Shown: piece by piece, positions 33,186-43,085 of the stretch
Numbering within the stretch: position 1 is the first letter of the stretch
How the letters are laid out: each line of letters begins with the position of its first letter
Source: Candidatus Cloacimonadota bacterium
GTDB lineage: Bacteria; Cloacimonadota; Cloacimonadia; JGIOTU-2
Length of the DNA stretch: 64,000 nucleotides
Direction of reading: 5' to 3'
Assembly (NCBI GenBank): GCA_030613025.1
Contig: JAUWMT010000005.1
Coordinates: 20,584-84,583 of the forward strand
Notes under the pieces: model-generated
What the model saw: only the letters and a program-made list of their open reading frames with translations
Told to the model about the DNA's origin: nothing
The model's database searches: none
Made by a program: the position numbers and the translations under genes

Positions 33186-33587
33186 TTAAATTCTTCTTCG
33201 TTTGGGTGGACGACAGCCATTATGAGGAATGGGAGTCGTATCAAGAATTGACAATACATTCAAACCTTCTGACTGAAGTGAACGAACTGCAGAATCTCTT
33301 CCGGAACCAGGTCCACTCACCCTAACATGTATATTTCGTAAACCCATATTTAACACTTTACTTGCGATATCCTTTGCAGTCTGCTGAGCTGCATAGGAAG
33401 TGCTTTTCTTGGAATTCTTGAAACCATTTTTGCCACAGCTTGACCAGGCGATCACATTACCTTTTCTATCAGTAATTGTGATAATAGTATTATTAAAAGT
33501 TGCCTGGATATGGGCTACGCCGTCTGTTTCCTGGAGACGGACTTTCTTTTTTCTTACTGTTTTCTTCTGTTTGCTTTTTACTGCCAT
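33186..33587 (-). CDS. rpsK: Ribosomal protein S11
   Basis: Platform protein of the 30S subunit, 133 residues. The track ORF starts at 33710, but its first 41 residues overlap rpsM in another frame; ATG 33587 ([15 protein letters not shown]) with AGGAG Shine-Dalgarno is correct. Signature stretches are [43 protein letters not shown] and [15 protein letters not shown], with the Arg-rich end [13 protein letters not shown]. Confidence 0.97.
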   Translation of the reverse strand: MAVKSKQKKTVRKKKVRLQETDGVAHIQATFNNTIITITDRKGNVIAWSSCGKNGFKNSKKSTSYAAQQTAKDIASKVLNMGLRNIHVRVSGPGSGRDSAVRSLQSEGLNVLSILDTTPIPHNGCRPPKRRRI

Positions 33588-33598
33588 CTTTTCTCCTG

Positions 33599-33964
33599 TT
33601 ACTTCCTGCCGACTCGGCTGCTTCGTGGTCCTTTTCTTGTACGGGCATTTGAATGTGTGCTTTGTCCGCGAACAGGAAGACCGATACGATGACGCAAACC
33701 ACGATAACAACCAATCTCCATGAGACGTTTGATATTCATGGTTCTTTCCTTGCGCAGATCACCTTCGATCATATAATTATCTCTGATGATATCACGCAGT
33801 TTAATAACGTCCTGGTCAGTAAGATCTTTTACTTTTTTATTGATATCGACACCAGCTTTTTCCAGTATCTTATTAGAGGTGGAACGACCTATACCAAAAA
33901 TATAAGTCAAGCCGATCTCTATTCGCTTTTCATTTGGTAAATCAACACCTGCTATTCGTGCCAA
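33599..33964 (-). CDS. rpsM: Ribosomal protein S13
   Basis: Head protein of the 30S subunit that contacts the 50S and P-site tRNA, 121 residues. [26 protein letters not shown] begins the protein, the helix-two-turn-helix is in the middle, and the tail [34 protein letters not shown] is strictly conserved. Lies 13 nt after rpmJ and 11 nt before rpsK. Confidence 0.97.
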   Translation of the reverse strand: MARIAGVDLPNEKRIEIGLTYIFGIGRSTSNKILEKAGVDINKKVKDLTDQDVIKLRDIIRDNYMIEGDLRKERTMNIKRLMEIGCYRGLRHRIGLPVRGQSTHSNARTRKGPRSSRVGRK

Positions 33965-33977
33965 AGTGCCTCCTTGC

Positions 33978-34094
33978 TTAACCTTGTCTCTGTTTATGTT
34001 TTGGGTTTGATGAACAAATTACATATATGCGCCCTTTGCGCTTTACAATCTTACAATCTTTACAAAGTTTCTTTACTGATGCTCGAACTTTCAT
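33978..34094 (-). CDS. rpmJ: Ribosomal protein L36, zinc-binding form
   Basis: Too short for the ORF track; read directly as [38 protein letters not shown], 38 residues and TAA. Ligands CKDC, C27 and H32 form the zinc site of the C+ L36 type, which stabilises domain VI of 23S rRNA. It stands between infA and rpsM, its classical place. Confidence 0.96.
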   Translation of the reverse strand: MKVRASVKKLCKDCKIVKRKGRIYVICSSNPKHKQRQG

Positions 34095-34111
34095 AAAAAA
34101 AATCCTCTATA

Positions 34112-34333
34112 TTATTTATAACGATAAACGATACGTCCCATATTAAGGTCATAAGGAGAGAGTTCCATCTTCACCTTATCACCGACAAGAATGCGGATAT
34201 AGTGCATTCTCATTTTACCGGAAATATGGGCATGAACTTTATGACCATTTTCCAGTTCCACGATAAATTTCGTGCCGGGAAGCGCTTCAACGACTGTACC
34301 GTCAACTTCTATGAGGCCGTCTTTAGCCATCAT
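34112..34333 (-). CDS. infA: Translation initiation factor IF-1
   Basis: Single OB-fold factor that occupies the A site during initiation. 73 residues as [73 protein letters not shown]; either of two adjacent ATGs may start it, with AAGGAG upstream. The start overlaps the map stop by 4 nt. Confidence 0.97.
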   Translation of the reverse strand: MMAKDGLIEVDGTVVEALPGTKFIVELENGHKVHAHISGKMRMHYIRILVGDKVKMELSPYDLNMGRIVYRYK

Positions 34334-35097
34334 GAACTCCTTGTTTTCGTTAAAATTTCCGGTTCATTCTCTGTGATAAGAACGGTGTTTTCGAAATGTG
34401 CAGATGGTGAACCATCCATCGTGTAAAAAACCCATTCTTTTTCTACAGTTTTTGAAGTTCCAATATTGAACATCGGCTCAATGGAAATGGTCATGCCCGG
34501 TTTGAGCACAGGTCCTGTTCCCTTTTTGCCGACATTCGGTACCAAAGGGTCTTCATGCAATGTACGCCCGATTCCATGCCCTGTGAGCCATTCTGCCACA
34601 TGCAATCCATTATCCATCGCAGTTTTTTCAATTGCTGCAGAAATATCTCCGACCCTTTTGCCGGGCTTGCACTGTGTGATGGCATTTTCAAGGGCTTTTC
34701 TTGCACAATCGAGAAGGAACTGAACTTCCTTGGAAATATTTCCAACTACAAAAGTTCGGGCTCCGTCACCACAGAAGCCATTCAATTTAATACCCACATC
34801 TATGCCGATTACATCACTACTTTTTAATACTTTATCTTTGGTCGAATAACCATGAACGATCTCACTGTTTACAGATGAACAAATCGAATATTCATACGGA
34901 TCAAGACCGTCCATTTCATAACCTTTGAAAGCAGACTCTGCACCATGCTCTTTCATGATATCTTCTGCTCGGGCATTCAAATCAAAAGCATTCACGCCAG
35001 GTTTGATCATGTCATGAAGCTCATCAAGAATGAACGCAACAAGAGAATTGCTCTCCCTCATGAGTTTTATTTCCCGGGTATTCTTTATCGTGATCAT
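34330..35097 (-). CDS. map: Methionine aminopeptidase type I
   Basis: Removes the initiator methionine from new proteins. 255 residues; metal ligands in [20 protein letters not shown] (two Asp), [13 protein letters not shown] (His) and MTISIEPMF (Glu), with a further Glu in [23 protein letters not shown]. No N-terminal extension, hence type Ia. Sits between adk and infA as in many spc operons. Confidence 0.97.
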   Translation of the reverse strand: MITIKNTREIKLMRESNSLVAFILDELHDMIKPGVNAFDLNARAEDIMKEHGAESAFKGYEMDGLDPYEYSICSSVNSEIVHGYSTKDKVLKSSDVIGIDVGIKLNGFCGDGARTFVVGNISKEVQFLLDCARKALENAITQCKPGKRVGDISAAIEKTAMDNGLHVAEWLTGHGIGRTLHEDPLVPNVGKKGTGPVLKPGMTISIEPMFNIGTSKTVEKEWVFYTMDGSPSAHFENTVLITENEPEILTKTRSS

Positions 35098-35099
35098 TC

Positions 35100-35771
35100 T
35101 TATTCGAGTATTGTCACGATCTGCTTGAATACTTCTTCAAGAGAGTTTACGCCATCCGCTATGTGAAGAACATTCTTCTTTGTGAAATAATTAATAAGAG
35201 GTTCGGCAGTATTATGAAAAACCTTCAACCGATTCTTAATGGTATCGACTTTATCATCATCACGAATAATAAGCTCTGTGCCACAATTATCACAAAAGAA
35301 GGAATCTCCATCTTTTTTCTTAGGAATTTTATGGATGAGATTATAAATGCTTTTACAGCTCGGGCAATATCGTCGATTAGATAACCGTTTGATAACCTCT
35401 TCATCAGGTATATCGATGAGAATGGCACACACTTTTGCATTTGTGGATACATATTCCATATCAAAGAACATTTCTGCTTGTTCTTCATTTCTTGGAAATC
35501 CGTCAAACAAAGCACCTTCAGCACAATCCGGCTGCAGTACTCTGTCTTTTACCATCTCGATGATAAGATCGTCAGGAACAAGATCACCTTTGTGCATGAA
35601 TTTATGTGCTTCAATACCAAGGGGAGTTCCTTTATCGATGTTATCACGTAGGATCTCACCGGTAGAGATATGAGGAATATGAAATCTCTCTTTGATATAT
35701 GCTGCCTGAGTGCCTTTCCCTGCTCCGGGAGGACCCAATAATACAACTATACGTTTTTTCTTGTCGATCAC
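35100..35771 (-). CDS. adk: Adenylate kinase with zinc-type lid
   Basis: Converts ATP and AMP to two ADP. P-loop VVLLGPPGAGKGTQAAYI, AMP-binding HISTGEILRDNI and DGFPRNEEQAEMF are present. The LID carries four Cys (RRYCPSCKSIY...FFCDNCGTEL), so it binds zinc as in many Gram-positive and FCB enzymes. 223 residues. The start is GTG 35771, whose bases overlap the secY stop (GTGA); an AGGGAG Shine-Dalgarno lies just upstream. Confidence 0.96.
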   Translation of the reverse strand: MIDKKKRIVVLLGPPGAGKGTQAAYIKERFHIPHISTGEILRDNIDKGTPLGIEAHKFMHKGDLVPDDLIIEMVKDRVLQPDCAEGALFDGFPRNEEQAEMFFDMEYVSTNAKVCAILIDIPDEEVIKRLSNRRYCPSCKSIYNLIHKIPKKKDGDSFFCDNCGTELIIRDDDKVDTIKNRLKVFHNTAEPLINYFTKKNVLHIADGVNSLEEVFKQIVTILE

Positions 35772-37081
35772 CTTGATCTCCCTCGCAATTTACCTTTCTT
35801 CATAAATCCGTCATAATGACGCATAACAAGATGAGATTCTATCTGCTTCAGTGTATCGAGCGCCACCCCAACGATAATGATCAACCCTGTACCTCCGAAA
35901 TAGAATGGAAGTCTGGCATATTGGATAAGAAATGTCGGTGTAACTGCGATGAATGCAAAGAATATTGCACCGGGTAAGGTGATACGAACAATCACATTGT
36001 TTATATATTCAGCAGTTCTCTTACCGGGCTTACGTCCGGGAATGAAGCCGCCATATTTTTTCATATTTGCTGCAATCTCTGTCGGATTGAGTACAATAGC
36101 AGTATAGAAGTAGGCAAAGAATACGATCATTATCACATAGAGAACCGTATGCAGGAAAGCACCGGGTGAGAGCCAACTTGAGAGCATATGCATGAAATCA
36201 CTATCCTTAAAGAATGTCGTGATCGTTTGCGGGAACATGAGTACGGATTGCGCAAAAATAATAGGAATAACACCTGCGGAGTTTACCTTCAGTGGAATAT
36301 ACGTTGCCTGTCCGCCATAGATCTTTCTGCCTATGACTCGCTTTGCATATTGCACCGGGATCTTTCGAGTCGCTTCAGTTATGAAAATAACTGCAGTAGT
36401 GGCAAGCACCATAAACACGAGAACCGCAATAGCAAGTATTAGGGGAAGGGTACCTGTTGCAACCATTTTGAACGTATTTATAAATCCGTTTGGATATTGA
36501 GCAATAATACCAATAAAGATGATAAGAGAAATACCATTCCCAATACCTTTTTCTGTGATCTGCTCACCAAGCCACATTATGAGTATCGTGCCGGTTACAA
36601 GAGTGAGTACGGTCACGAATTTGAACATCAAACCCGGATATGGAACAACTGCTGCACCGGAAGGAGTAGTAATACTCTCAAGAAAAGTAGTTATCCAGAA
36701 CGCATTAAAAATACCGACAATAAGCGTACCGTAACGCGTATATTGGGTAATTTTTTTCTGACCTTCAGGACCCTCTTTTTTAAGCTTTTCAAAATAAGGA
36801 ATTACTCCGCCGAGAAGCTGCATCACAATAGAAGCAGTAATGTACGGCATGATACCGAGAGCGAAGATGGTTGCCTTGCTCAGGTTTCCACCCACAAAAA
36901 GGTCGATCATACCGAATATGGTATTACCTTGCGTTGCAAAAAACTCTCCAAGCGCTGCGGTATTGATACCCGGAGTGGGAATATGACTCCCTAAACGATA
37001 AGCAATAAGAATTCCAAGAGTGAAAAGAACTTTCTTCTTTAATTCAGGAACTTTAAAGATGTTAAATAGTGATTTTAGCAC
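35768..37081 (-). CDS. secY: Protein translocase channel SecY
   Basis: Inner-membrane pore of the Sec machinery, 437 residues with ten hydrophobic segments. Recognisable parts are the N-terminal KKVLFTLGILIAYRLGSHIPTPGIN, the plug region, PYITASIVMQLLGGVIPYFEKLKKEG, and the cytosolic loop ARRIPV-type segment KIPVQYAKR. The C-terminal tail is basic (KKGKLRGRSR). It starts at GTG 37081 sharing one base with the rplO stop. Confidence 0.97.
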   Translation of the reverse strand: MLKSLFNIFKVPELKKKVLFTLGILIAYRLGSHIPTPGINTAALGEFFATQGNTIFGMIDLFVGGNLSKATIFALGIMPYITASIVMQLLGGVIPYFEKLKKEGPEGQKKITQYTRYGTLIVGIFNAFWITTFLESITTPSGAAVVPYPGLMFKFVTVLTLVTGTILIMWLGEQITEKGIGNGISLIIFIGIIAQYPNGFINTFKMVATGTLPLILAIAVLVFMVLATTAVIFITEATRKIPVQYAKRVIGRKIYGGQATYIPLKVNSAGVIPIIFAQSVLMFPQTITTFFKDSDFMHMLSSWLSPGAFLHTVLYVIMIVFFAYFYTAIVLNPTEIAANMKKYGGFIPGRKPGKRTAEYINNVIVRITLPGAIFFAFIAVTPTFLIQYARLPFYFGGTGLIIIVGVALDTLKQIESHLVMRHYDGFMKKGKLRGRSR

Positions 37082-37536
37082 TATACAACCTCTACTTTCC
37101 CGCCAACCTTCTGAATGATTTCAATTGCTTTTTTGCTAAAACCGTTGGCTTTGATTACTTTCTTTTTATCAAATTTATTTTCCTTATTTGCAAGAACTTT
37201 CACCATTTGAACTTTGTGATTTTGAATTTCAATCAACCCACGTTTTTCCATGAGTTCGATATCAATAATGCTTTCATCGATTTCAGCAAGAGTGTTCAAA
37301 GAGACAATTCTATATTTCTTGGAAAATCTACTATTATTAAAACCCTTAATAGGCAATCTGCGATGTATGGGCATTTGACCGCCTTCAAACCAGTTAGGAA
37401 TGCTGGCGCCGCTTCTGCACTTCTGCCCATTCATGCCGTGACCGCTGGTTTTTCCTTTTCCAGAGCCGTCACCTTTGCCCAGACGAAATTTTTTCTTACG
37501 AGAATTTTGAGGAGGTTTTAATTCATTTAATTTCAT
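37081..37536 (-). CDS. rplO: Ribosomal protein L15
   Basis: Late-assembly 50S protein, 151 residues. Gly-rich N terminus KKFRLGKGDGSGKGKTSGHGMNGQKCRSG is the family mark, with GGQMPIHRRLPIKGFNN and a C-terminal globular part (GFSKKAIEIIQKVGGKVEVV). Overlaps rpmD by 4 nt and secY by 1 nt, suggesting tight translational coupling. Confidence 0.96.
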   Translation of the reverse strand: MKLNELKPPQNSRKKKFRLGKGDGSGKGKTSGHGMNGQKCRSGASIPNWFEGGQMPIHRRLPIKGFNNSRFSKKYRIVSLNTLAEIDESIIDIELMEKRGLIEIQNHKVQMVKVLANKENKFDKKKVIKANGFSKKAIEIIQKVGGKVEVV

Positions 37537-37730
37537 TTGGAACCTCTTCTTCCTTTAATTTCTTCAACTTCAACTAAATGTGCTACAGTATTGATCATTC
37601 CCAAAATGGGGGGTGTGTCTTTTTGAATAACAGAATGATGGAGCTTGCGAAGTCCCAATGCTTCAACAGTTTTCCTGGTTTTGGGCTTCTGTCCTATCGT
37701 GCTTTTTACTAATGTAATTTTAAGTTTCAT
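37533..37730 (-). CDS. rpmD: Ribosomal protein L30
   Basis: Small 50S protein, 65 residues. LKITLVKSTIGQKPKTRKTVEALGLRKLHHSVIQKDTPPILGMINTVAHLVEVEEI matches the family throughout; a short Arg/Lys tail (KGRRGSK) is extra. Positioned between rpsE and rplO. Confidence 0.96.
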   Translation of the reverse strand: MKLKITLVKSTIGQKPKTRKTVEALGLRKLHHSVIQKDTPPILGMINTVAHLVEVEEIKGRRGSK

Positions 37731-37748
37731 TTCTTGATCAACCTTTAT

Positions 37749-38255
37749 TTATGATAGAAGTTCTGATACAGTTTTTCCACGTAGTTTTGCGACTTCTTCA
37801 TGTGAGCGGAGAGCTTGAAGTGCACGAACTGTGGCTTTCACCATATTGTGTTTTGTGCTTGACCCAAGGGATTTAGTCAGCACATTTTCCACACCTGCAG
37901 CTTCAAGGATCGCACGTATTGGTCCACCAGCGATAACACCAGTACCGGGTGCGGCTGGCTTGAGGAGCACTTTACTACCTCTGAATTTACCAACGATCAT
38001 GTGCGGGATCGTGCCATTACGAATCGGGAAACCGAAGAGAGATTTTCTTGCTTTATCCTTGGCTTTATTTATGGCAGGAATAACTTCATTGGCTTTTCCC
38101 ATGCCGACACCGACTTTTCCGTTTTTATCACCAACTACTACTGTGGCATTAAAGCTGAAGTGTCTTCCACCCTTGATCACTTTGGAAACACGGTTGGTAT
38201 CAACAACTTGTTCGTAAACTAATTCATTTTCATCACGTCGTCTTTCGTTTCGCAT
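37749..38255 (-). CDS. rpsE: Ribosomal protein S5
   Basis: 30S protein shaping decoding accuracy and the mRNA entry, 168 residues. The double-stranded RNA-binding fold shows [47 protein letters not shown]-terminal [39 protein letters not shown] is standard. 18 nt precede rpmD. Confidence 0.97.
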   Translation of the reverse strand: MRNERRRDENELVYEQVVDTNRVSKVIKGGRHFSFNATVVVGDKNGKVGVGMGKANEVIPAINKAKDKARKSLFGFPIRNGTIPHMIVGKFRGSKVLLKPAAPGTGVIAGGPIRAILEAAGVENVLTKSLGSSTKHNMVKATVRALQALRSHEEVAKLRGKTVSELLS

Positions 38256-38263
38256 ATGCTCTC

Positions 38264-38641
38264 CTAGAATTCCAAACCGGCTTTTCGTGCACCTTCTGCA
38301 AGGGCTTTTACACGACCATGGTATTTGAAACCATTTCTATCAAAACAAACTTTTTTAATTTTCTTCTTAAGACATTTCTTGGCAAAAAGCTCGCCAATAA
38401 GCCCAGCTTTTGCAATTGGCTTCATACCGTCTTTTGCCTGCTTTTTATACTCAGGACTGAGACTGGAAACCGCACAGAGCGTTACACCATTCTCATCATC
38501 AATTACTTGGGCATAGATATGCTTCAAGCTTCTATAAACACTGAGACGCGGCTTTTCTGCTGAACCGGAAATTTTGTTTCGGATAGCAACTTTTCGACGA
38601 TTTCTTAGTAATATATTTTTTCTTACCTTTTTCTTTAACAT
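38264..38641 (-). CDS. rplR: Ribosomal protein L18
   Basis: 5S rRNA-binding 50S protein, 125 residues. [41 protein letters not shown] and the end [26 protein letters not shown] are the family hallmarks. Slightly basic N-terminal extension ([16 protein letters not shown]). Confidence 0.96.
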   Translation of the reverse strand: MLKKKVRKNILLRNRRKVAIRNKISGSAEKPRLSVYRSLKHIYAQVIDDENGVTLCAVSSLSPEYKKQAKDGMKPIAKAGLIGELFAKKCLKKKIKKVCFDRNGFKYHGRVKALAEGARKAGLEF

Positions 38642-38650
38642 TTATGCTCC

Positions 38651-39235
38651 TTAAGCCACTGCTCCGCCAGCAACTTTACCGGGTTTGATACGGATATGCT
38701 CATCAGCATATCGAATACCTTTTCCTTTATAACATTCCGGAGGTTTGATATCTCGAATAGCGGCGCAGACTGCACCAAGCATTTCTTTATCATGGCTGCG
38801 GAAATCAAGGATCGCCTGCAGACCGGATATACTGCTTGCTTCTGCACGACCGATCTTTTCAATTTCTATTTTCACTTCTTTAGGAATTTCAAAATACACT
38901 TCATGAGAAAAACCAAGAGTGAGCACAAGCCACTTGCCTTTAACCTCTGCCTTGTAACCGGTTCCAACGATCATAAGTTTTTTTAAATAACCGTTAGATA
39001 CACCTTCTACCATATTGGCAACGAGAGATCGGTTCAATCCATGAAGACTTCGTGTCTGCTTTTCATCATCTTTTCGTGTTAAAATTGCTTGATTATCTTT
39101 TATTTTAATAGTAATTCCATCATTGAGATCGCGTTCCAGTGTTCCTAAAGGACCTGTCACTTTAACATGCTGTCCTTTTACATCGACTGTAACTTTTTCA
39201 GGAATAACTATTGGTTCTTTTCCTACTCTGGACAT
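38651..39235 (-). CDS. rplF: Ribosomal protein L6
   Basis: 50S protein near the factor-binding site, 194 residues. MSRVGKEPIVIPEKVTVDVKGQHVKVTGPLG opens it and PPECYKGKGIRYADEHIRIKPGKVAGGAVA closes it. It is about 15 residues longer than E. coli L6, mostly through small internal additions. Located between rpsH and rplR. Confidence 0.97.
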   Translation of the reverse strand: MSRVGKEPIVIPEKVTVDVKGQHVKVTGPLGTLERDLNDGITIKIKDNQAILTRKDDEKQTRSLHGLNRSLVANMVEGVSNGYLKKLMIVGTGYKAEVKGKWLVLTLGFSHEVYFEIPKEVKIEIEKIGRAEASSISGLQAILDFRSHDKEMLGAVCAAIRDIKPPECYKGKGIRYADEHIRIKPGKVAGGAVA

Positions 39236-39246
39236 TGACTACTCCT

Positions 39247-39660
39247 TTACCAAATATTACAGATATACTCACCGCCAACATTATATTTCCTGGCATCTCT
39301 ATCAATAAGGACACCTTTGTTGGTGGAAAGAATTGCAATTCCTATATGATTTAACACAACGGGAATATTTAATGAATTAACATACACACGCTTACTGGGC
39401 TTGCTGATTTTTTTCAAGCCCTTGATAACAGACTCAAAATTATTCACATAGCGAAGATTTATCTTTATCTGTTCGAACTTGCGATTTTCTTGTTCAGATG
39501 GCTCGAGGACAGAATATTTTGTGATGAAATTCTCCTCGTGAAGGATTCTTATAATATCTTTTTTCAGGTTTGAAGAATCAACTACAACGAATTTCTTCTT
39601 TGCCTGAATTCCATTACGGATAACTGTGAGCATTTGTGCGATTGGATCAAAATTTGCCAT
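39247..39660 (-). CDS. rpsH: Ribosomal protein S8
   Basis: 16S rRNA-binding protein, 137 residues. ATG 39660 (MANFDPIAQMLTVIRNG) with a GGAGG Shine-Dalgarno is chosen; the track's 39678 start overlaps rpsN. The end GVLIDRDARKYNVGGEYICNIW is the conserved rRNA contact. In relatives S8 represses the spc operon by binding near rplE; no such site was verified. Confidence 0.96.
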   Translation of the reverse strand: MANFDPIAQMLTVIRNGIQAKKKFVVVDSSNLKKDIIRILHEENFITKYSVLEPSEQENRKFEQIKINLRYVNNFESVIKGLKKISKPSKRVYVNSLNIPVVLNHIGIAILSTNKGVLIDRDARKYNVGGEYICNIW

Positions 39661-39671
39661 ACATCCTCCGA

Positions 39672-39857
39672 CTACCAACTAGCCTTTTTCACACCGGGTA
39701 TTTTACCTTCCAGTGCGAGCTTCCTGAAACATAATCTGCAAATTCCGAAATCTCGTAAATATGCACGGGGTCTTCCGCACAGTTCACATCTATTATATTC
39801 TTGAACTTTGAACTTTTTTTCTCTTTTCGATTTGACAATTAATGCTTTACGTGCCAT
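39672..39857 (-). CDS. rpsN: Ribosomal protein S14, zinc-binding type Z
   Basis: 61-residue S14 of the short zinc type (uS14Z): [61 protein letters not shown], with CxxC...CxxC ligands. Present between rplE and rpsH as usual. Confidence 0.97.
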   Translation of the reverse strand: MARKALIVKSKREKKFKVQEYNRCELCGRPRAYLRDFGICRLCFRKLALEGKIPGVKKASW

Positions 39858-39874
39858 ACAATTCCTTATTATTT

Positions 39875-40417
39875 TTATTTCTGAGCAAAGGGCATGCCAA
39901 GAGCTTTCAGAAGATTGAATCCATCTTCATCAGTCTTTGCTGTTGTCACAAATGTGATATTTAAACCACGAACTTTATCCACTTTATCATAATCTATTTC
40001 AGGAAACACGATCTGCTCTTTGATACCCAATGTATAATTACCACGTCCATCAAATCCATGAGGTGAAACGCCATTGAAGTCACGGAGACGCGGAAGCACA
40101 ATACTGATCAGTTTATCGACGAATTCATACATCATTTCGCCTCGCAAGGTCGTCATCGTACCGATAGGCATACCTTTACGTAATTTAAAATTTGAGATTG
40201 ATTTCTTTGCATGAGTAATCACTGCATGCTGTCCTGTGATCGCTTCAATTTCCTTACGTGCATTATCCAGTGATGCTCTGTTCTCGGTTGCTTCTCCCAC
40301 ACCAATATTCACTGTTACCTTTTTCAGTTTGGGAACATCCATCACATTGGCATACTCATGTTTTTTCGTAAGATCAGGTACGATTTCCTTTTTGAATTTT
40401 TCTTGTAATCTACTCAT
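39875..40417 (-). CDS. rplE: Ribosomal protein L5
   Basis: Central-protuberance protein that binds 5S rRNA and the P-site tRNA, 180 residues. Conserved segments: [63 protein letters not shown], and [20 protein letters not shown]. 17 nt before rpsN. Confidence 0.97.
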   Translation of the reverse strand: MSRLQEKFKKEIVPDLTKKHEYANVMDVPKLKKVTVNIGVGEATENRASLDNARKEIEAITGQHAVITHAKKSISNFKLRKGMPIGTMTTLRGEMMYEFVDKLISIVLPRLRDFNGVSPHGFDGRGNYTLGIKEQIVFPEIDYDKVDKVRGLNITFVTTAKTDEDGFNLLKALGMPFAQK

Positions 40418-40426
40418 TGTTCCTCG

Positions 40427-40735
40427 TTAGACCATATCACCGCATTTAGTGCAGTATCGAATTCTACTTTTGTCATCTAATATTTTCATTTTGACTTTAG
40501 AAGGTTTTCCACATTTCGGGCAAACGAATTGGACATTGGAAACATGTATAGGCGCTTCCATCTCAATAACGCCACCAGAAGGATTCTGTTGAGTGGGACG
40601 CTGATGTTTCTTGATGAAATTTACCTTTTCCACAATTAGCTTATTCTTGTCGCGGAAAGATTTTAACACATGTCCTTCGACACCTTTATATTCGCCGGAA
40701 ATAACTTTTACTTTATCATCTTTTTTGATTCTCAT
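40427..40735 (-). CDS. rplX: Ribosomal protein L24 with C-terminal zinc motif
   Basis: Assembly-initiator 50S protein, 102 residues. KOW domain: RIKKDDKVKVISGEYKGVEGHVLKSFRDKNKLIVEKVNFIKKHQRPTQQNPSGG. The C terminus FVCPKCGKPSKVKMKILDDKSRIRYCTKCGDMV has two CxxC pairs absent from E. coli L24 but known in many other phyla. Confidence 0.97.
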   Translation of the reverse strand: MRIKKDDKVKVISGEYKGVEGHVLKSFRDKNKLIVEKVNFIKKHQRPTQQNPSGGVIEMEAPIHVSNVQFVCPKCGKPSKVKMKILDDKSRIRYCTKCGDMV

Positions 40736-40744
40736 ATAAAACTC

Positions 40745-41113
40745 CTACACAACCTCAGGGGCTAGAGAAAGTATCTTCATGAACTTTTTCTCTCTTAATT
40801 CACGAGCAACCGGACCGAAAATACGGGTTCCTTTTGGCTCCATAATTTCATTTATCAGCACAACTGCATTATCACCAAAACGGACATAAGAACCATCCGC
40901 GCGGCGCACTGCTTTCTTTGTGCGCACGATCACTCCCCTGTGCAAGCTGCCTTTTTTCACATCACTGTGAGGGATAGCAGATTTAACAGAAAGCACGATC
41001 ACATCACCAAGACTAGCATATCGACGGTGTGAACCACCCAAAACCTTTATACATTTCACCACTTTTGCACCGGAATTATCTGCGACTTTAAGAACTGTCT
41101 CCTGCTGTATCAT
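40745..41113 (-). CDS. rplN: Ribosomal protein L14
   Basis: 50S interface protein, 122 residues: [74 protein letters not shown], and [30 protein letters not shown]. Contacts 16S helix 14 in known ribosomes. Confidence 0.98.
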   Translation of the reverse strand: MIQQETVLKVADNSGAKVVKCIKVLGGSHRRYASLGDVIVLSVKSAIPHSDVKKGSLHRGVIVRTKKAVRRADGSYVRFGDNAVVLINEIMEPKGTRIFGPVARELREKKFMKILSLAPEVV

Positions 41114-41131
41114 TAGAACTCCCTAAATTTC

Positions 41132-41401
41132 CTACTTGCTTCTTTCAATGATTTCGATGAGTTTCCAGCGTTTTGTTTTGCTGACAGGTTGAAATTCTTC
41201 AATTTTTACTTTATCACCGATATTGGCATCATTTTTCTCATCGTGGACATGAAATTTTTTATGTTTTCTAATATATTTTCCATAGAGCGGGTGCTTATAT
41301 TTTCGCTCAACACGAACTACCACAGTTTTATCCATCTTATCGCTAACTACGATACCGATTCTTGTGGGTTTTTGACGGATTGACACTTTTTCCTTATCCA
41401 T
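41132..41401 (-). CDS. rpsQ: Ribosomal protein S17
   Basis: OB-fold 30S protein, 89 residues. [72 protein letters not shown] covers the whole family pattern. Lies between rpmC and rplN. Confidence 0.97.
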   Translation of the reverse strand: MDKEKVSIRQKPTRIGIVVSDKMDKTVVVRVERKYKHPLYGKYIRKHKKFHVHDEKNDANIGDKVKIEEFQPVSKTKRWKLIEIIERSK

Positions 41402-41410
41402 TTAGACCTA

Positions 41411-41620
41411 CTACACTTCCTTATTATCAATTTGTTGTTTTTCACGAATAATTGTCTTTACCCGTGCAATATCTCTTCGAGCTTCGTGAAGCTTCCAGGG
41501 ATTTTCCAATCGGTTCGTCACTTTCTGTAAACGAAGATTGAAAAATTCTTCTTGAAGGTCCTGCTCTTTCATTATCAGTTCAGCAAGATTCATTTCTCTG
41601 ATTTCATTTGGTTTCAGCAT
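41411..41620 (-). CDS. rpmC: Ribosomal protein L29
   Basis: Two-helix protein at the exit tunnel, 69 residues: MLKPNEIREMNLAELIMKEQDLQEEFFNLRLQKVTNRLENPWKLHEARRDIARVKTIIREKQ. In known ribosomes it helps dock trigger factor and SRP. One nt separates it from rplP. Confidence 0.96.
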   Translation of the reverse strand: MLKPNEIREMNLAELIMKEQDLQEEFFNLRLQKVTNRLENPWKLHEARRDIARVKTIIREKQQIDNKEV

Positions 41621-41621
41621 A

Positions 41622-42041
41622 TTAACCTCTCACCTCATCACGAATTACGAACTTGGTTTTTACAGGGAGCTTATTCCCTCCGAGTTCCAGTGCTCTTTTT
41701 GCAACGTTTTCATCTACACCTTCAATTTCAAAAAGTACACGCCCTGGTTTGACAACAGCGACCCAATATTCAGGAGCGCCTTTACCTTTTCCCATACGAG
41801 TTTCTGCGGGTTTAAGAGTTATCGGCTTATCCGGGAATACTCTTATCCAGACTTTTCCTATTCTCTTCATATAGTGAGTAATTGCCACACGAGCTGCCTC
41901 GATCTGACGAGCAGTAAGCCATCCGGTATCAAGAGTAACAAGACCATACTGACCGAAATCGATGTTGGAACCTGAATATGCTTTTCCGCGTCTTTTTCCA
42001 CGATGCTGTTTACGATGTTTAACTTTCTTTGGCTGTAACAT
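41622..42041 (-). CDS. rplP: Ribosomal protein L16
   Basis: 50S protein beside the A site, 139 residues: [75 protein letters not shown], then [26 protein letters not shown]. Full length and unbroken. Confidence 0.97.
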   Translation of the reverse strand: MLQPKKVKHRKQHRGKRRGKAYSGSNIDFGQYGLVTLDTGWLTARQIEAARVAITHYMKRIGKVWIRVFPDKPITLKPAETRMGKGKGAPEYWVAVVKPGRVLFEIEGVDENVAKRALELGGNKLPVKTKFVIRDEVRG

Positions 42042-42058
42042 ATATCCAATACCTTATA

Positions 42059-42730
42059 TTATGATTGATGATGCTCTTTAAGCGTCAGTTCACCCTTGCA
42101 GATCCAAACCTTAATTCCAATTATACCATAGCGGGTATGAGCTAAGGATAATGCATAATCAATATTGGAACGAAGGGTATGGAGGGGTGTTCGACCATCT
42201 TTATATTCTTCACTTCGAGCAATTTCAGCGCCGTGAAGTCGTCCGCTGGTTTTGATCTTGATACCTTCAGCACCGGCTGACATTGTACGTTCAATAGCTC
42301 TTTTCATTGCTCTACGATAAGAAATTCTATTTTCTATCTGACGAGCGATATCCATACCGACAAGACGAGCATTGAGTTCAGGTCTTTTCACTTCCTGTAC
42401 GTCAATAGCAAGCTTAGAATAGTCATCCTTGGTATTCATGTCTAAAAAAGTTATAAGCTCTTGCTTTACTTTTTCGATCTCGACACCTTTTCTGCCGATC
42501 ACAATACCCGGACGGGCAGTATGGATTATAACTGTCAATTTATCACTTTTACGATGTATTTCTATTTTAGAGACCATAGCGTCTGACAATCTTTTAGTCA
42601 GATAATCTTTGATCCGCATATCTTCATAGAATGTTTCAACATACTCTTTGCGAGTATTAGCGAACCATATAGATTCCCAGTCTTTATTATAACCTATTCG
42701 AAAACCAACGGGATTAGTTTTTTGACCCAA
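42059..42730 (-). CDS. rpsC: Ribosomal protein S3
   Basis: mRNA-entry protein of the 30S subunit with helicase-like action, 223 residues. MGQKTNPVGFRIGYNKDWESIWFAN; the KH domain carries RPGIVIGRKGVEIEKVKQEL (GRKG loop); the C-terminal domain has RAMKRAIERTMSAGAEGIKIKTSGRLHGAEIARSEEYKDGRTPLHTLRSNIDYA. Confidence 0.97.
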   Translation of the reverse strand: MGQKTNPVGFRIGYNKDWESIWFANTRKEYVETFYEDMRIKDYLTKRLSDAMVSKIEIHRKSDKLTVIIHTARPGIVIGRKGVEIEKVKQELITFLDMNTKDDYSKLAIDVQEVKRPELNARLVGMDIARQIENRISYRRAMKRAIERTMSAGAEGIKIKTSGRLHGAEIARSEEYKDGRTPLHTLRSNIDYALSLAHTRYGIIGIKVWICKGELTLKEHHQS

Positions 42731-42738
42731 TGTGCCTC

Positions 42739-43083
42739 CTAATCTTCCATTTCATCTGTTACGGATAAAGCAATATGATGAGTTCTTTTGAAGATCATAT
42801 CAGCTCGACCCATTGCACGAGAACGCCAGCGTTTCATAGTGATGCCCTCATCCACGGTGATCTTATTTATATATAATTTATCAATTTCAACTTTACCTGA
42901 TTTTGTTGCAGCATTTGCTACGGCAGAATCGAGTATTTTAAGGATACTGCGTGCAGCACGCTTTTTTGAGAAGTTCAGAATATCTCTTGCATCGTCAACC
43001 CGTTTTTTACGAATCAAATCTGCTACAAGACGTACTTTTCTTGGTGAACCTTTTTGATTTTTTATTCTTGCAATCGCTTCCAT
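42739..43083 (-). CDS. rplV: Ribosomal protein L22
   Basis: 50S protein with a beta-hairpin lining the exit tunnel, 114 residues. SPRKVRLVADLIRKKRVDDARDILNFSKKRAARSILKILDSAVANA and the tip region ITVDEGITMKRWRSRAMGRADMIFKRTHHIALSVTD are standard; no macrolide-type insertions or deletions are seen. Confidence 0.97.
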   Translation of the reverse strand: MEAIARIKNQKGSPRKVRLVADLIRKKRVDDARDILNFSKKRAARSILKILDSAVANAATKSGKVEIDKLYINKITVDEGITMKRWRSRAMGRADMIFKRTHHIALSVTDEMED

Positions 43084-43085
43084 AA

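Noticed and set aside
33588-33710. N-terminal 41-residue extension of S11 in the track
   Set aside because: Overlaps rpsM out of frame; the conserved start MAVK with Shine-Dalgarno is at 33587.
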